A program made the translations under genes and the position numbers. DNA of 6,631 nt, taken from contig JBFIPX010000186.1 in the NCBI GenBank assembly GCA_041609895.1, forward strand, positions 1 through 6,631, read 5' to 3'. The notes beneath the pieces were generated by a model. It ran no database searches, was not told the DNA's origin, and worked only from the letters and a program-made list of their open reading frames with translations. This DNA comes from JAHHLP01 sp041609895. GTDB lineage: Bacteria > Bacteroidota > Rhodothermia > Rhodothermales > JABDKH01. This document shows, piece after piece, positions 1 through 6,631 of this stretch (its first letter is position 1; the number at the start of each line of letters is the position of its first letter).

Positions 1-1926
1 ATGAATCAGGAGCGGAATCACTGCGTCCTTGTAGTCGCCTCCCGGAACCTTGGAAGCATGACGCAGCCGGTACTGTCGAGCGCGAACCATACCCTCGACG
101 ACAGGGTTGACCGCTTCGAGATGGCTGGGGTTACTGGCGAGTGTTAGTTCAACCCGACCTCCGTTCTCGGATACGTGTTCGCCGCGTGCGCCGAGGTGAT
201 ACTTAACGTCACCTGAACCCTGAATCGTATTCGGGTCTATACTGCCCTCAAACTCGGAAAAAATAGCCTCGTACGGCTTGTGCAATACGTTTGCAAGAAC
301 GTTCAGGCGCCCTCTGTGTGCCATTCCGATCACGACCTCGTGCACCTCCTGATCGGCTGCATCGGAGAGAATGGTGTCGAGCATTGGGATCACCGTCTCG
401 GCACCTTCAAGCGAAAACCGCTTGTGACCGATGTACTTCGTATGCAGAAACTGCTCGAACGACTCCGCGGAGTTGAGCTTTGAAAGTATCCGGCGCTTGT
501 TTTCAGGAGTTAGTGTTTCCTGGCCGCGGACGGGTTCGATCCTCTCCTCGAGCCATCTTTTCTCACCTGGATCGGAGATGTGCATGTACTCAACGCCGAT
601 CTTTCGCGTGTACGTGTCCCGGACTATCGACAGTATCTCGCGTAGCGGTAAGATCTCCTTGCCGCCCAACCCGCCGGTAACAAACGATCGATCGAGGTCC
701 CAGACCGTGAGGCCGTATGTGGCGGGGTCGAGTTCAGCATGGTCCACGAACTCATAGCCGAGCGGATTGATGTCGGCCTGTAGATGGCCCCGCACGCGGT
801 GCGCGCGGATGAGTTGCAGTACCCGTGCCTGCTTCCTGATCATGTCCAGTTCGGACTCATCAGCGCCGGCTCCCAACTGCGGGGTGTTGTCCTTCTTGAA
901 CGAGAACGGCTGATACGGAATACCTAGTTCCTGGAACAACCGTTTGTAGAAGTCATGGTGTCCGAGCAGCAACTCTGACACGTGTGCCAGGAAGGCTCCG
1001 CTTTCGGCACCCTGAATCACCCTGTGATCGTAGGTTGAAGTGATCGACATCACCTCAGAGATGCCGGACTTGCTCACGATTTCCGGAGAGAACGCGTAAT
1101 ACTCGGGAGGATAGCCGATCGAGCCGACGCCGACGATGACGCCTTGCCCCTGCATGAGTCGCGGCACGCTGAGCGACGTGCCAATCATTCCCGGGTTTGT
1201 CAACGTGGCGGTGGTGCCAGCGAAGTCGCTGAGCTCGAGCGCGTTGTCGCGCGCCCGACGAACGAGGTCGTTGTAGATCCCAAAGAACTGCGGAAAAGTC
1301 ATCGGTCCCGCATTCTTGATGTTCGGTACGAGTAGCGTCCGGCGACCTCGACGTTCGATGTCAATTGCCAGGCCGAGGTTGATCGCACTCGGGATGACGT
1401 GTTCCGCCTGACCGTCGGTCTGGCGGAACGTCGTATTCATATTCGGATGCTTGATGATACCCTGTACGACGGCCCATGCAATGATGTGCGTGTACGAAAT
1501 CTTCTCGCCGCCAACGCTGCGTTGGTAGTCGTTGATCAGACGGCGATTCTCCGCCATCATCTTCACAGGGAACGAGCGAACAGACGTAGCCGTGGGGACG
1601 TGGAGGCTGGTCTCCATGTTCTCGGCGATGATGGCTGCCGGACCGCGGAGTGGTTTGACCTCACCGTCGACCGGGACTTCGGGCTTTTCCGCTTCTGCTA
1701 CTGCCCCGTCACCACTGCGACCGGCAGGTGCGGCTACGGCCGGCTCCGGGCTGGCCTCGCGCGTCTTTCGAGCCTCGGTAGCCGCTGCGAAAGAATCGCT
1801 GGGGCTGAAGTCCTCGAAAAACTCCCTCCAGCTTTCGCTGACACTGTCGGGATTGTCCAGATACTGGCGATACAGCTCATCTACATATCCCGTATTAAAA
1901 CCCAGCGTGCTTTCGTCTCTTGCCAT
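1..1926 (-). CDS. kgd: Multifunctional 2-oxoglutarate decarboxylase/dehydrogenase (E2-like + E1), 3' end outside window
   Basis: Thiamine-diphosphate enzyme that decarboxylates 2-oxoglutarate in the TCA cycle and, in the Kgd family, also carries an E2-type succinyltransferase fold; cytoplasmic. The frame opens at an ATG (1926) and is open for 642 codons to the window edge. Visible in order: the short N-terminal E1 segment (about residues 8-40: LGFNTGYVDELYRQYL, then SWREFF); an Ala/Pro/Glu-rich linker (about 45-88); an E2 catalytic-like domain (about 90-330) with GTSLSVPRLMQGQG (249-262) and DHRVIQG (300-306); then the E1 part with HRVRGHL (376-382), GMAHRGRLN (534-542), GDVKYHLG (572-579) and NPSHLEAVNP (599-608). 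H537, H577 and H602 are likely active-site histidines. There is no lipoyl domain. The E2 HxxxDG motif reads HRVIQG, with Gln for Asp, as I recall for mycobacterial Kgd. The window ends just before the expected ThDP-binding GDAAF region; family members run about 1,200 residues. Alternative: none convincing. Confidence 0.95.
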   Translation of the reverse strand, partial: MARDESTLGFNTGYVDELYRQYLDNPDSVSESWREFFEDFSPSDSFAAATEARKTREASPEPAVAAPAGRSGDGAVAEAEKPEVPVDGEVKPLRGPAAIIAENMETSLHVPTATSVRSFPVKMMAENRRLINDYQRSVGGEKISYTHIIAWAVVQGIIKHPNMNTTFRQTDGQAEHVIPSAINLGLAIDIERRGRRTLLVPNIKNAGPMTFPQFFGIYNDLVRRARDNALELSDFAGTTATLTNPGMIGTSLSVPRLMQGQGVIVGVGSIGYPPEYYAFSPEIVSKSGISEVMSITSTYDHRVIQGAESGAFLAHVSELLLGHHDFYKRLFQELGIPYQPFSFKKDNTPQLGAGADESELDMIRKQARVLQLIRAHRVRGHLQADINPLGYEFVDHAELDPATYGLTVWDLDRSFVTGGLGGKEILPLREILSIVRDTYTRKIGVEYMHISDPGEKRWLEERIEPVRGQETLTPENKRRILSKLNSAESFEQFLHTKYIGHKRFSLEGAETVIPMLDTILSDAADQEVHEVVIGMAHRGRLNVLANVLHKPYEAIFSEFEGSIDPNTIQGSGDVKYHLGARGEHVSENGGRVELTLASNPSHLEAVNPVVEGMVRARQYRLRHASKVPGGDYKDAVIPLLIH

Positions 1927-1944
1927 AGTTGCAGGGCACTGCGC

Positions 1945-1964
1945 AAAAAGGCTTGCGATGCCTC
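1945..1964 (-). terminator. Small hairpin followed by T5 in the kgd leader
   Basis: On the minus strand AGGC-ATCGCAA-GCCT forms a 4-bp stem (5 bp with one G-T pair) with a 7-base loop, and it runs directly into TTTTT. This is the layout of an intrinsic terminator, but the stem is very short. It lies after the SDR stop codon and between the putative kgd promoter and the kgd ATG. It could be a weak terminator for upstream transcripts, a leader attenuator, or chance. Confidence 0.25.
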
Positions 1965-1971
1965 AAAGTTA
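1964..1971 (-). promoter_or_regulatory. Possible Bacteroidota-type -7 element (TAnnTTTG) upstream of kgd
   Basis: Read on the minus strand this is TAACTTTG, a full match to the TAnnTTTG -7 consensus of the Bacteroidota housekeeping sigma factor. It lies 37 bases before the kgd ATG, giving a leader of roughly 30 bases. The -33 TTTG partner is poor: at the usual 19-base spacing the sequence is a GTGAG-like stretch inside the end of the upstream SDR gene. An 8-base match with four fixed T and a TA is not rare by chance, so the call rests mainly on its position. Confidence 0.35.
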
Positions 1972-1991
1972 AATGATTGTGATAGAAGCGC

Positions 1992-2999
1992 TCACGAGAG
2001 CCACCCTTCCTGACGGTACCATTCAATGGTAGTACTGATCCCTTCTTCAAGTGAAAGGTTGGCGCGATACCCGAATGCTCCGGCCGCTTTGTCACTCGAG
2101 CACGCCTTGCAGGCCTTCGTTATTTCACGAGCCTTCTCCCGATTGAGTGGTGGATACACGTTGAATAAACCGGAAACGGCCTCCAGCGACGCGCCCACAA
2201 TCTCGACTAGTCCGGCGGGAACGGGAAGCGTAATCACCTTCCGCCCAAGTCCTAGCGTGGAAGCGTCGCGGATCTGCTCCCACGAGTACGAATCTTCGGA
2301 TCCCAGGAAATACGTTTCACCCACCGCCGCTTCCGACTCGGCAGCATCTGCCATCCCGCGAACGAGGTCTTGCACATGAACCAGACTGATCGGGCCCGAA
2401 CCTTCGCCGCCGACGATGGGACAGACGCCAAGGTTCAGCGCTTTGAAGAAGGTAAAGATATCCCTTTCACGGGGACCGTAAACAGATGGCGGCCGAACAA
2501 CCGTAATCGGAAGAACGTCTTTGAAAGATCGTCCGTCGGCGTCCGTATCCCACGTGCGAGATTCCATTAGAACTTTGCTCCTGCCGTACATACTCACGGG
2601 ATTCAAAGCTGTCTGCTCGTCGGCCACGGCGACGCCCGAGTCTCCGACGACCGCCAGCGAACTTGTAACGAGCACACGCTCGATGCGTGCACTTTCGGCC
2701 CGTGCCGCCCGGAGTAATCGGACCGTTGCCTCGACGTTTGAGCGAATGAACTCCTCCTCATCACGCGCCCTCGTTACTGCAGCGACGTGGTACACATGAG
2801 TTACATCCTTGAGTGCTTTTCTCAGGATGTTTTCATGCCCGAGGTCGCCAGACACGGTGACAATCTCCTTGCCTGCAAGCCACTTCGGATCATTTCGCAC
2901 CAGGCATCTGACTTCCGCGTAGCCTCTTTGCAGCAGCTCATCAACCAGATGACTGCCAACAAATCCTGTGCCTCCTGTAACGAAAGCTATCTTGCTCAT
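1992..2999 (-). CDS. NAD(P)-dependent epimerase/dehydratase family protein (extended SDR)
   Basis: Rossmann-fold oxidoreductase of the extended short-chain dehydrogenase type, 335 residues, which is the usual length. The N-terminal nucleotide-binding motif is TGGTGFVG (8-15, glycines 9, 12 and 15). R35 after the second strand is often linked to NADP preference. D52-L53 fits the adenine-contact motif. The catalytic set is the Ser region TSS (112-114) with YGRSK (Y138, K142), and RPPSVYGPR (169-177) is the conserved substrate-side motif. The C-terminus (LSLEEGISTTIEWY) is typical of sugar-nucleotide epimerases, dihydroflavonol-reductase-like and 3-beta-HSD-like members. The substrate cannot be read from the sequence; a sugar nucleotide, or an isoprenoid or sterol-like ketone, are both possible. 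It starts at an ATG 29 bases after the rlmD stop, with no Shine-Dalgarno, and is probably cotranscribed with rlmD. No signal peptide is seen, so it is probably cytoplasmic. Confidence 0.9.
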   Translation of the reverse strand: MSKIAFVTGGTGFVGSHLVDELLQRGYAEVRCLVRNDPKWLAGKEIVTVSGDLGHENILRKALKDVTHVYHVAAVTRARDEEEFIRSNVEATVRLLRAARAESARIERVLVTSSLAVVGDSGVAVADEQTALNPVSMYGRSKVLMESRTWDTDADGRSFKDVLPITVVRPPSVYGPRERDIFTFFKALNLGVCPIVGGEGSGPISLVHVQDLVRGMADAAESEAAVGETYFLGSEDSYSWEQIRDASTLGLGRKVITLPVPAGLVEIVGASLEAVSGLFNVYPPLNREKAREITKACKACSSDKAAGAFGYRANLSLEEGISTTIEWYRQEGWLS

Positions 3000-3028
3000 G
3001 CGTGCTCGGCCAACCGAAAACGTGCCGA

Positions 3029-4435
3029 TCAGGTTATGCGCGTCAGCCGCGCGACATTCTCGACGTGGTCCGTGTGCGGAAACAGGTCTACCGGCTGAAG
3101 CGCATCGACCTCGTACTTATCGGTTATGGCGGCGATATCTCGCGCCTGGGTCTGCGGATTGCAACTCACATATACGAGGCGATGCGCTCCTAGATCGGCG
3201 ACCCTCTGCAACACCTTAGGGTGCAGTCCGGCCCTCGGAGGGTCAACCACAACAACGTCCGGCTTTCCGTGTCTTTCGACGAAGGCGCCGTCCAGACGCT
3301 TCACCACATCGCCCGACTCGAAGGTGCAATTCGTCACTCCATTGATTTCGGCATTCGCGAGTGCGTCCTCAACGGCTGCCGGAACCACTTCGATGCCAAC
3401 GACGCGATCGGCAAGGTTCGACAGAAAAATACCGATGCTTCCGGCACCACAGTAGACATCATACAGGAGTTGTGGACGCTCCGGGCCGACGAATTTGCGA
3501 ACAACATTATAGAGCTCTTCTGCCTGTACGGTATTGGTTTGAAAGAACGTCTGCGGACCGATTCGGTACTCAAAGTCTCCAATACGGTCGCGGATATATC
3601 CCGAGCCAGTGACCACTTCGATACGATCTCCGAGAGCGGTTTGTGCAGGCGTATCGTTCACCGTTACAACCAGCGTAGTGATTGGCACGCCGGACGACTC
3701 CACAGCGGCACTGAATTCAGATACGACGCTCTCATCATATCGAGAAAGCACAAGGTTTATCATGCGCTCGCCGGTTCTCTTTCCTTCACGGATCACCAGG
3801 TGGCGCAGAAGTCCCGTCTGGCGTCTCGTATCCCACGGAGCCCATTCGCGAGACTTCGCAAGTTCGCGGACGACATTTACGATCTGCACGCTTTCAGCGG
3901 ACTGCAGGTGACACTCCTCAATGTCGATCACTTTGGCGAACTGGCCTGGCGCGTGCAAACCGAGTCCGAAGTCTTTGTCAAATCGCTTGCCGGAAGAGAT
4001 CTCACTCTTGGTAAGCCATCGATTGGCGCTGAACGAAAACTCCATCTTGTTTCGATAGAAGTAGATATTCTCGGCACCGATGACAGGGTTTACGTTCACA
4101 TCTGTAAATCCCCCAGTGTGAATGAATGCTTCACGGACGCTTTGCTGTTTTGCATTCAGCTGCGCTTCGTAGTCCACGTGCTGCCACTTACACCCACCGC
4201 AGGAACCGAAGTAACGACACCGCGGGGTCGTTCGGAGATCGCTTTCCGTTATGAGAGACTCGATATCCGCCTCAGCAAATTTCTTCTTTGTTCGGCGAAT
4301 TCGCACGTCCACCTCGTCGCCCGGAACACCTCCCGCAACGAGAACTACGAACCCGTCGAGTCGGGCGATCGACTTGCCCTTGTCGGCAAACTTTTCAATG
4401 GAGACGCGATGTAGTGAGCCTTTGCTGACGGTCAT
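3029..4435 (-). CDS. rlmD: 23S rRNA (uracil-C5)-methyltransferase, RlmD/RumA type
   Basis: SAM-dependent m5U methyltransferase of the TrmA/RlmC/RlmD family, 468 residues. Layout: an N-terminal TRAM RNA-binding domain (about 5-65, with IEKFADKGKSIAR and VPGDEV); a [4Fe-4S] cysteine set C73-x5-C79-x2-C82 plus C175 in EECHL; a central RNA-recognition domain; then the Rossmann methyltransferase. Methyltransferase motifs visible are FFQTN (297-301), DVYCGAGSIG (326-335, SAM binding), DPPRAGL (398-404), the catalytic nucleophile C425 in YVSCNP, and the general-base Glu E459 in HTDHVEN. All expected catalytic and cluster residues are present. The family member that modifies 23S U1939 (E. coli numbering) is the best match. 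RlmCD-type dual specificity or tRNA m5U54 activity cannot be excluded from sequence alone. The ATG at 4435 sits just before the TRAM domain; no Shine-Dalgarno is visible. It starts 47 bases after the cNMP-fold gene. Confidence 0.93.
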   Translation of the reverse strand: MTVSKGSLHRVSIEKFADKGKSIARLDGFVVLVAGGVPGDEVDVRIRRTKKKFAEADIESLITESDLRTTPRCRYFGSCGGCKWQHVDYEAQLNAKQQSVREAFIHTGGFTDVNVNPVIGAENIYFYRNKMEFSFSANRWLTKSEISSGKRFDKDFGLGLHAPGQFAKVIDIEECHLQSAESVQIVNVVRELAKSREWAPWDTRRQTGLLRHLVIREGKRTGERMINLVLSRYDESVVSEFSAAVESSGVPITTLVVTVNDTPAQTALGDRIEVVTGSGYIRDRIGDFEYRIGPQTFFQTNTVQAEELYNVVRKFVGPERPQLLYDVYCGAGSIGIFLSNLADRVVGIEVVPAAVEDALANAEINGVTNCTFESGDVVKRLDGAFVERHGKPDVVVVDPPRAGLHPKVLQRVADLGAHRLVYVSCNPQTQARDIAAITDKYEVDALQPVDLFPHTDHVENVARLTRIT

Positions 4436-4467
4436 GTAATCGATTGTTTTGCCCCGTACGGCGGGCG

Positions 4468-4485
4468 GTTTACTAGCGTTTACTA
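4468..4485. repeat. Direct repeat GTTTACTA, two copies 10 bp apart
   Basis: GTTTACTA occurs at 4468-4475 and again at 4478-4485, separated by GC, so the copies are in phase on one helical turn. On the minus strand this reads TAGTAAAC-GC-TAGTAAAC. The first minus-strand copy contains the stop codon of the cNMP-fold gene, followed directly by an in-frame TAA (tandem stops TAG TAA). The second copy lies fully in the spacer before rlmD. The repeat itself is certain; any role as a protein-binding site is speculation. Confidence 0.6.
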
Positions 4486-5061
4486 ACCGACGGCAGCATC
4501 CGTAGCCTCTGCCAGCATATGCAGGGTGGGTGTTCTTCCCTGGTTGTTTTCGACCGCGGCCAACATAGACGAGTACAGACGACCGACGTGTCTACCGAGA
4601 ACGCGGTACACGCTGGCTGCGGCAGCGGGATTTCGGTTTGACATCGCTGTCAGATCGGGACGAAAGAGACCGAACACCACTGTATCCGCCGTCGACCGTG
4701 CGGTTTCCACGCGACGGAGGTCCTCAAAGACCGACAGTATACCGAAGACGTCAGTCTCGCCGAGCTCAACAATCTCGACATCTTCGTCATGCTCATCCCG
4801 ACGCGTCAGCTTCACTCCACCCTGGCTTATGAGATACAGCCCCAGTCCGGGATCGCCCTCATAGTAGACAAACTCGTCGCGTCGGAAGCGGCGCTCGTGC
4901 ATGACCTCTGCGATGGCGCTCAGGTGACTGCCTCTGAGGTCCGAGAAAACCGAAGCCGAGCGCAGCGTTTCGACTCTCATTCGAATACGCTCGTCCTCTT
5001 TCCTCTTGAAAACGCGCCTGCGTAGACGGCCTAGCGCCGCCAGGAATCTCTCGATGTTCAT
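4483..5061 (-). CDS. Stand-alone cyclic-nucleotide-binding-fold protein (Crp-like sensor domain, no HTH)
   Basis: 192-residue protein with a cNMP-binding beta-roll (about 37-150): LRSASVFSDLRGSHLSAIAEVM, then FRRDEFVYYEGDPGLGLYLISQGGVKL (59-85), a second half ending at the phosphate-binding-cassette position FGILSVFEDLRRVETARS (106-123), and a C-terminal helix (about 145-172). Crp/Fnr regulators continue with a winged helix-turn-helix; here the protein stops about 20 residues after the long helix, so it probably does not bind DNA by itself. In the cassette the Glu that contacts the ribose in Crp is Ile (I108), and the following RS is RV (117-118), so canonical cAMP binding is doubtful. The N-terminus (1-30) is strongly basic and helical-looking. 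No signal peptide is seen. The ATG start at 5061 is 33 bases after the Omp85 stop, which suggests one transcript. Function unknown: a sensor or scaffold partner is possible. Confidence 0.82.
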   Translation of the reverse strand: MNIERFLAALGRLRRRVFKRKEDERIRMRVETLRSASVFSDLRGSHLSAIAEVMHERRFRRDEFVYYEGDPGLGLYLISQGGVKLTRRDEHDEDVEIVELGETDVFGILSVFEDLRRVETARSTADTVVFGLFRPDLTAMSNRNPAAAASVYRVLGRHVGRLYSSMLAAVENNQGRTPTLHMLAEATDAAVG

Positions 5062-5094
5062 GACTCGATTACGTGTGTGCGGGCAAACCGTCGT

Positions 5095-6631
5095 TTAGAA
5101 CGTATGGCCGATTCCAAAATGAAGTCGGGGACGCCGAAGCGGATCCGGAAGGAAGTCGCCTGTGGCAGGGTCGTGCACCTTGTAGGCAAAATCAAGTCGA
5201 ACGATAAAGTACTCCCACGCGAGTCGGAGGCCGACACCTGTTCCGACTCCGAATTCGCCGATAAACTCACGGGCACGAAACCGCCCGTCGTTAATTACGC
5301 CGCCGTCGCTATCGAAGCCTGGGTTTCGTGGACCAAACCAGACGTTTCCAGCATCAATGAAGGGCGTCACGATCCAATCTGCCGCGAAGATATTGCGAAA
5401 CATTATCTGTCGGAGTTCAAGGCTGAACTCGAACTTGATGTCGCCCCCCAAAATGTTAGCCTCGGCGCTGGATCCGGTGGATGCGATGCTTGCGCCGCCC
5501 GGTCCCAGCTCGCCCAAACCCCATCCGCGAACGCTGAACGAACCTCCACTGAAGAATCTTTTGTCGAAAGGAACGACATCGGATCTTCCGGTCGGGTGAG
5601 ACACACCGATCAGCGCTTTGGTGGCAAAGACGAGATTGCGGTTGACGCGGCGATAGTTCCTGAGGTCCGTGACAAACCGTACGTAAGGGCGGTAGATGAG
5701 TCTTGTATTCTGGTTTCCGCCGAAGAACGGTAGTCCCGGGATGGACCCTTCGATCGTACCCGGTGTGAAGAGGTGTCGATCGAGAAAGGCCGGCAGGTTG
5801 CCGCCGACCTCCACCGACGTCTCGTAAGAGTGACCTCGCTCTCTCTTGAGGGGGTTCACATTCGACGACAAAAGGGTGTAACGGAACGAGTTGTTGATCT
5901 GCGGTTTGGTGTAATCTTCCACGATCTGACCTCTGAGAACAGGATCCGAGACCGCGACCAGGACGCTGTCGAGGAAGACTCTTCTGAAACCGTCCAGGGT
6001 ATCCGGATTACTGATCGTAACGTCGAGAATATCGAACGAGCTGGTAACGTTGGGGGAATGTTGGAGGTCGAGACGGAGCCGTGCCGATCCGCGACCCCGG
6101 ATAATGAGTCGGAGTTCGTCTCGACGGGCTGCCAGCAAACTCAACGATACCCTCGAACGTACGTCATAGAAATCCCCCAGGCGTTCCACCGCGCCGAAAG
6201 GGCGAATGAGGTACGGGAAATTGAGCGACGCCTCCATCTCGTTCTGTCTGGACGCGCTGAACAGCTTCAGCAAGTTAAATAGCTTCAGGAACCGGTCAGC
6301 AGCAAAAGACGTCGCGCCTCTCAACTGGAAGGCCTCACCCTCTCCGAGGAAGTTGCTGTTGCGGTATGTGACTCCGATGCCGGCCCCGAAATCTCTATCT
6401 GTCGCTCCAAGAAGTCCGGTTCTCTGCAGAAAGAAAGTCTGCAGTCTGATCTGAAGGCGGCGCCTTGTGCGTAGCTCGATCTGATGCGGAAGAACCTGTC
6501 GTCCCGAGCCATCGGTCGTGGGTATGAGCGGCTCGACATCCGAGAAAGAAAAGACGCCGCTGCTTTCGAGTCGACGTTTTGTCGCGTCGAGCAACGACTG
6601 ATTGAACCAGTCTCCTGGTTTAAACTGGACC
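5095..6631 (-). CDS. BamA/TamA (Omp85) family outer-membrane protein, TamL-like; 5' end outside window
   Basis: C-terminal 511 residues of an outer-membrane 16-stranded barrel protein that helps insert or export other envelope proteins. The upstream part (about 6631-6430) looks like the last POTRA domain: FKPGDWFNQSLLDATKRRLE then SSGVFSF, the usual start-of-POTRA and helix pattern. The barrel follows, with DFGAGIGVTYRNSNFLGEGE, LNFPYLIRPFG (6193-6225), and the Omp85 loop-6 signature VRGW (5521-5532) inside GGSFSVRGWGLGE. Near the end DAGNVW and GTGVGLRL are typical of the last strands, and the chain finishes HFGIGHTF with the C-terminal Phe of the beta-signal. A TTG at 6594 could be read as a start, but the frame is open to the window edge and the POTRA begins before it, so the true start lies outside. 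The FPYLIRPFG strand and the final strands favour the Bacteroidota TamL type over BamA. First gene of the visible cluster. Confidence 0.88.
   Translation of the reverse strand, partial: VQFKPGDWFNQSLLDATKRRLESSGVFSFSDVEPLIPTTDGSGRQVLPHQIELRTRRRLQIRLQTFFLQRTGLLGATDRDFGAGIGVTYRNSNFLGEGEAFQLRGATSFAADRFLKLFNLLKLFSASRQNEMEASLNFPYLIRPFGAVERLGDFYDVRSRVSLSLLAARRDELRLIIRGRGSARLRLDLQHSPNVTSSFDILDVTISNPDTLDGFRRVFLDSVLVAVSDPVLRGQIVEDYTKPQINNSFRYTLLSSNVNPLKRERGHSYETSVEVGGNLPAFLDRHLFTPGTIEGSIPGLPFFGGNQNTRLIYRPYVRFVTDLRNYRRVNRNLVFATKALIGVSHPTGRSDVVPFDKRFFSGGSFSVRGWGLGELGPGGASIASTGSSAEANILGGDIKFEFSLELRQIMFRNIFAADWIVTPFIDAGNVWFGPRNPGFDSDGGVINDGRFRAREFIGEFGVGTGVGLRLAWEYFIVRLDFAYKVHDPATGDFLPDPLRRPRLHFGIGHTF

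Noticed and set aside
300..306. E2 active-site Asp replaced by Gln in kgd as evidence of inactivation
   Set aside because: Window positions given are residue numbers. The same HRxIQG form is, as I recall, normal in mycobacterial Kgd, so it is a family trait and not a lesion in this copy.
1399..2013. A 204-codon plus-strand open frame over the start of kgd
   Set aside because: It is antisense to the well-supported N-terminal and E2-like parts of kgd and has Arg/Ser/Leu-rich, domain-free composition.
3221..4414. A 397-codon open frame on the plus strand, antisense to rlmD
   Set aside because: It lies wholly inside rlmD, whose catalytic and Fe-S motifs are all intact. The plus-strand translation shows no recognisable domain and is best explained by codon bias on the opposite strand.
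4451..4466. GC-rich inverted repeat (GCCC...GGGC around CCGTACGG) before rlmD as a terminator
   Set aside because: On the minus strand it is followed by AAAAC, not a T-run, and the pairing is short and mismatched. It is probably chance in GC-rich sequence.
5077..5733. A 218-codon plus-strand open frame opposite the Omp85 barrel
   Set aside because: It is a shadow of the barrel-coding strand, with no family resemblance.
6592..6594. TTG as the start of the Omp85 gene
   Set aside because: The frame stays open upstream to the window edge, and the upstream residues (FKPGDWFNQS) are the expected beginning of the POTRA domain, so this TTG is internal.

Overview
The window carries five genes, all on the minus strand and packed with spacers of only 29 to 65 bases. 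In transcription order (right to left) they are: the C-terminal part of an Omp85 (BamA/TamA) outer-membrane protein, a stand-alone cyclic-nucleotide-binding-fold protein, an RlmD-type 23S rRNA uracil-C5 methyltransferase, an extended SDR (NAD(P)-dependent epimerase/reductase type), and the N-terminal half of a multifunctional 2-oxoglutarate decarboxylase/dehydrogenase (Kgd type). The first and last genes run off the window. There is no gene-free stretch longer than 65 bases, and I see no tRNA, rRNA, CRISPR array, insertion sequence or phage gene. Long open frames on the plus strand are shadows of these genes.

The organism looks like a Gram-negative bacterium (Omp85 barrel with terminal Phe) of moderate GC. 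Three observations point towards the Bacteroidota/Rhodothermota (FCB) side: none of the four visible start codons has a recognisable Shine-Dalgarno sequence; the only promoter-like element, in front of kgd, fits the Bacteroidota -7 consensus TAnnTTTG; and the Omp85 barrel resembles the TamL-type proteins of that group. The 2-oxoglutarate enzyme is the fused form best known from Actinobacteria, with an E2-like acyltransferase domain in front of the E1 domain. I recall similar fusions being annotated in Rhodothermales and relatives. The lineage is an inference, not a demonstrated fact.

Layout: 5095-6631 Omp85; 4483-5061 cNMP-fold protein; 3029-4435 rlmD; 1992-2999 SDR; 1-1926 kgd. The order and spacing suggest read-through transcription from the Omp85 gene to the SDR. 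The kgd gene may have its own promoter plus a small hairpin with a T-tract in its leader. The genes do not form one obvious pathway: envelope assembly, RNA modification, a small-molecule oxidoreductase and TCA-cycle metabolism sit side by side, which looks like housekeeping DNA. The points most worth a second look are the cNMP-fold protein with no DNA-binding domain and a degenerate ligand loop, the 10-bp-phased direct repeat between it and rlmD, and the promoter/hairpin leader of kgd.
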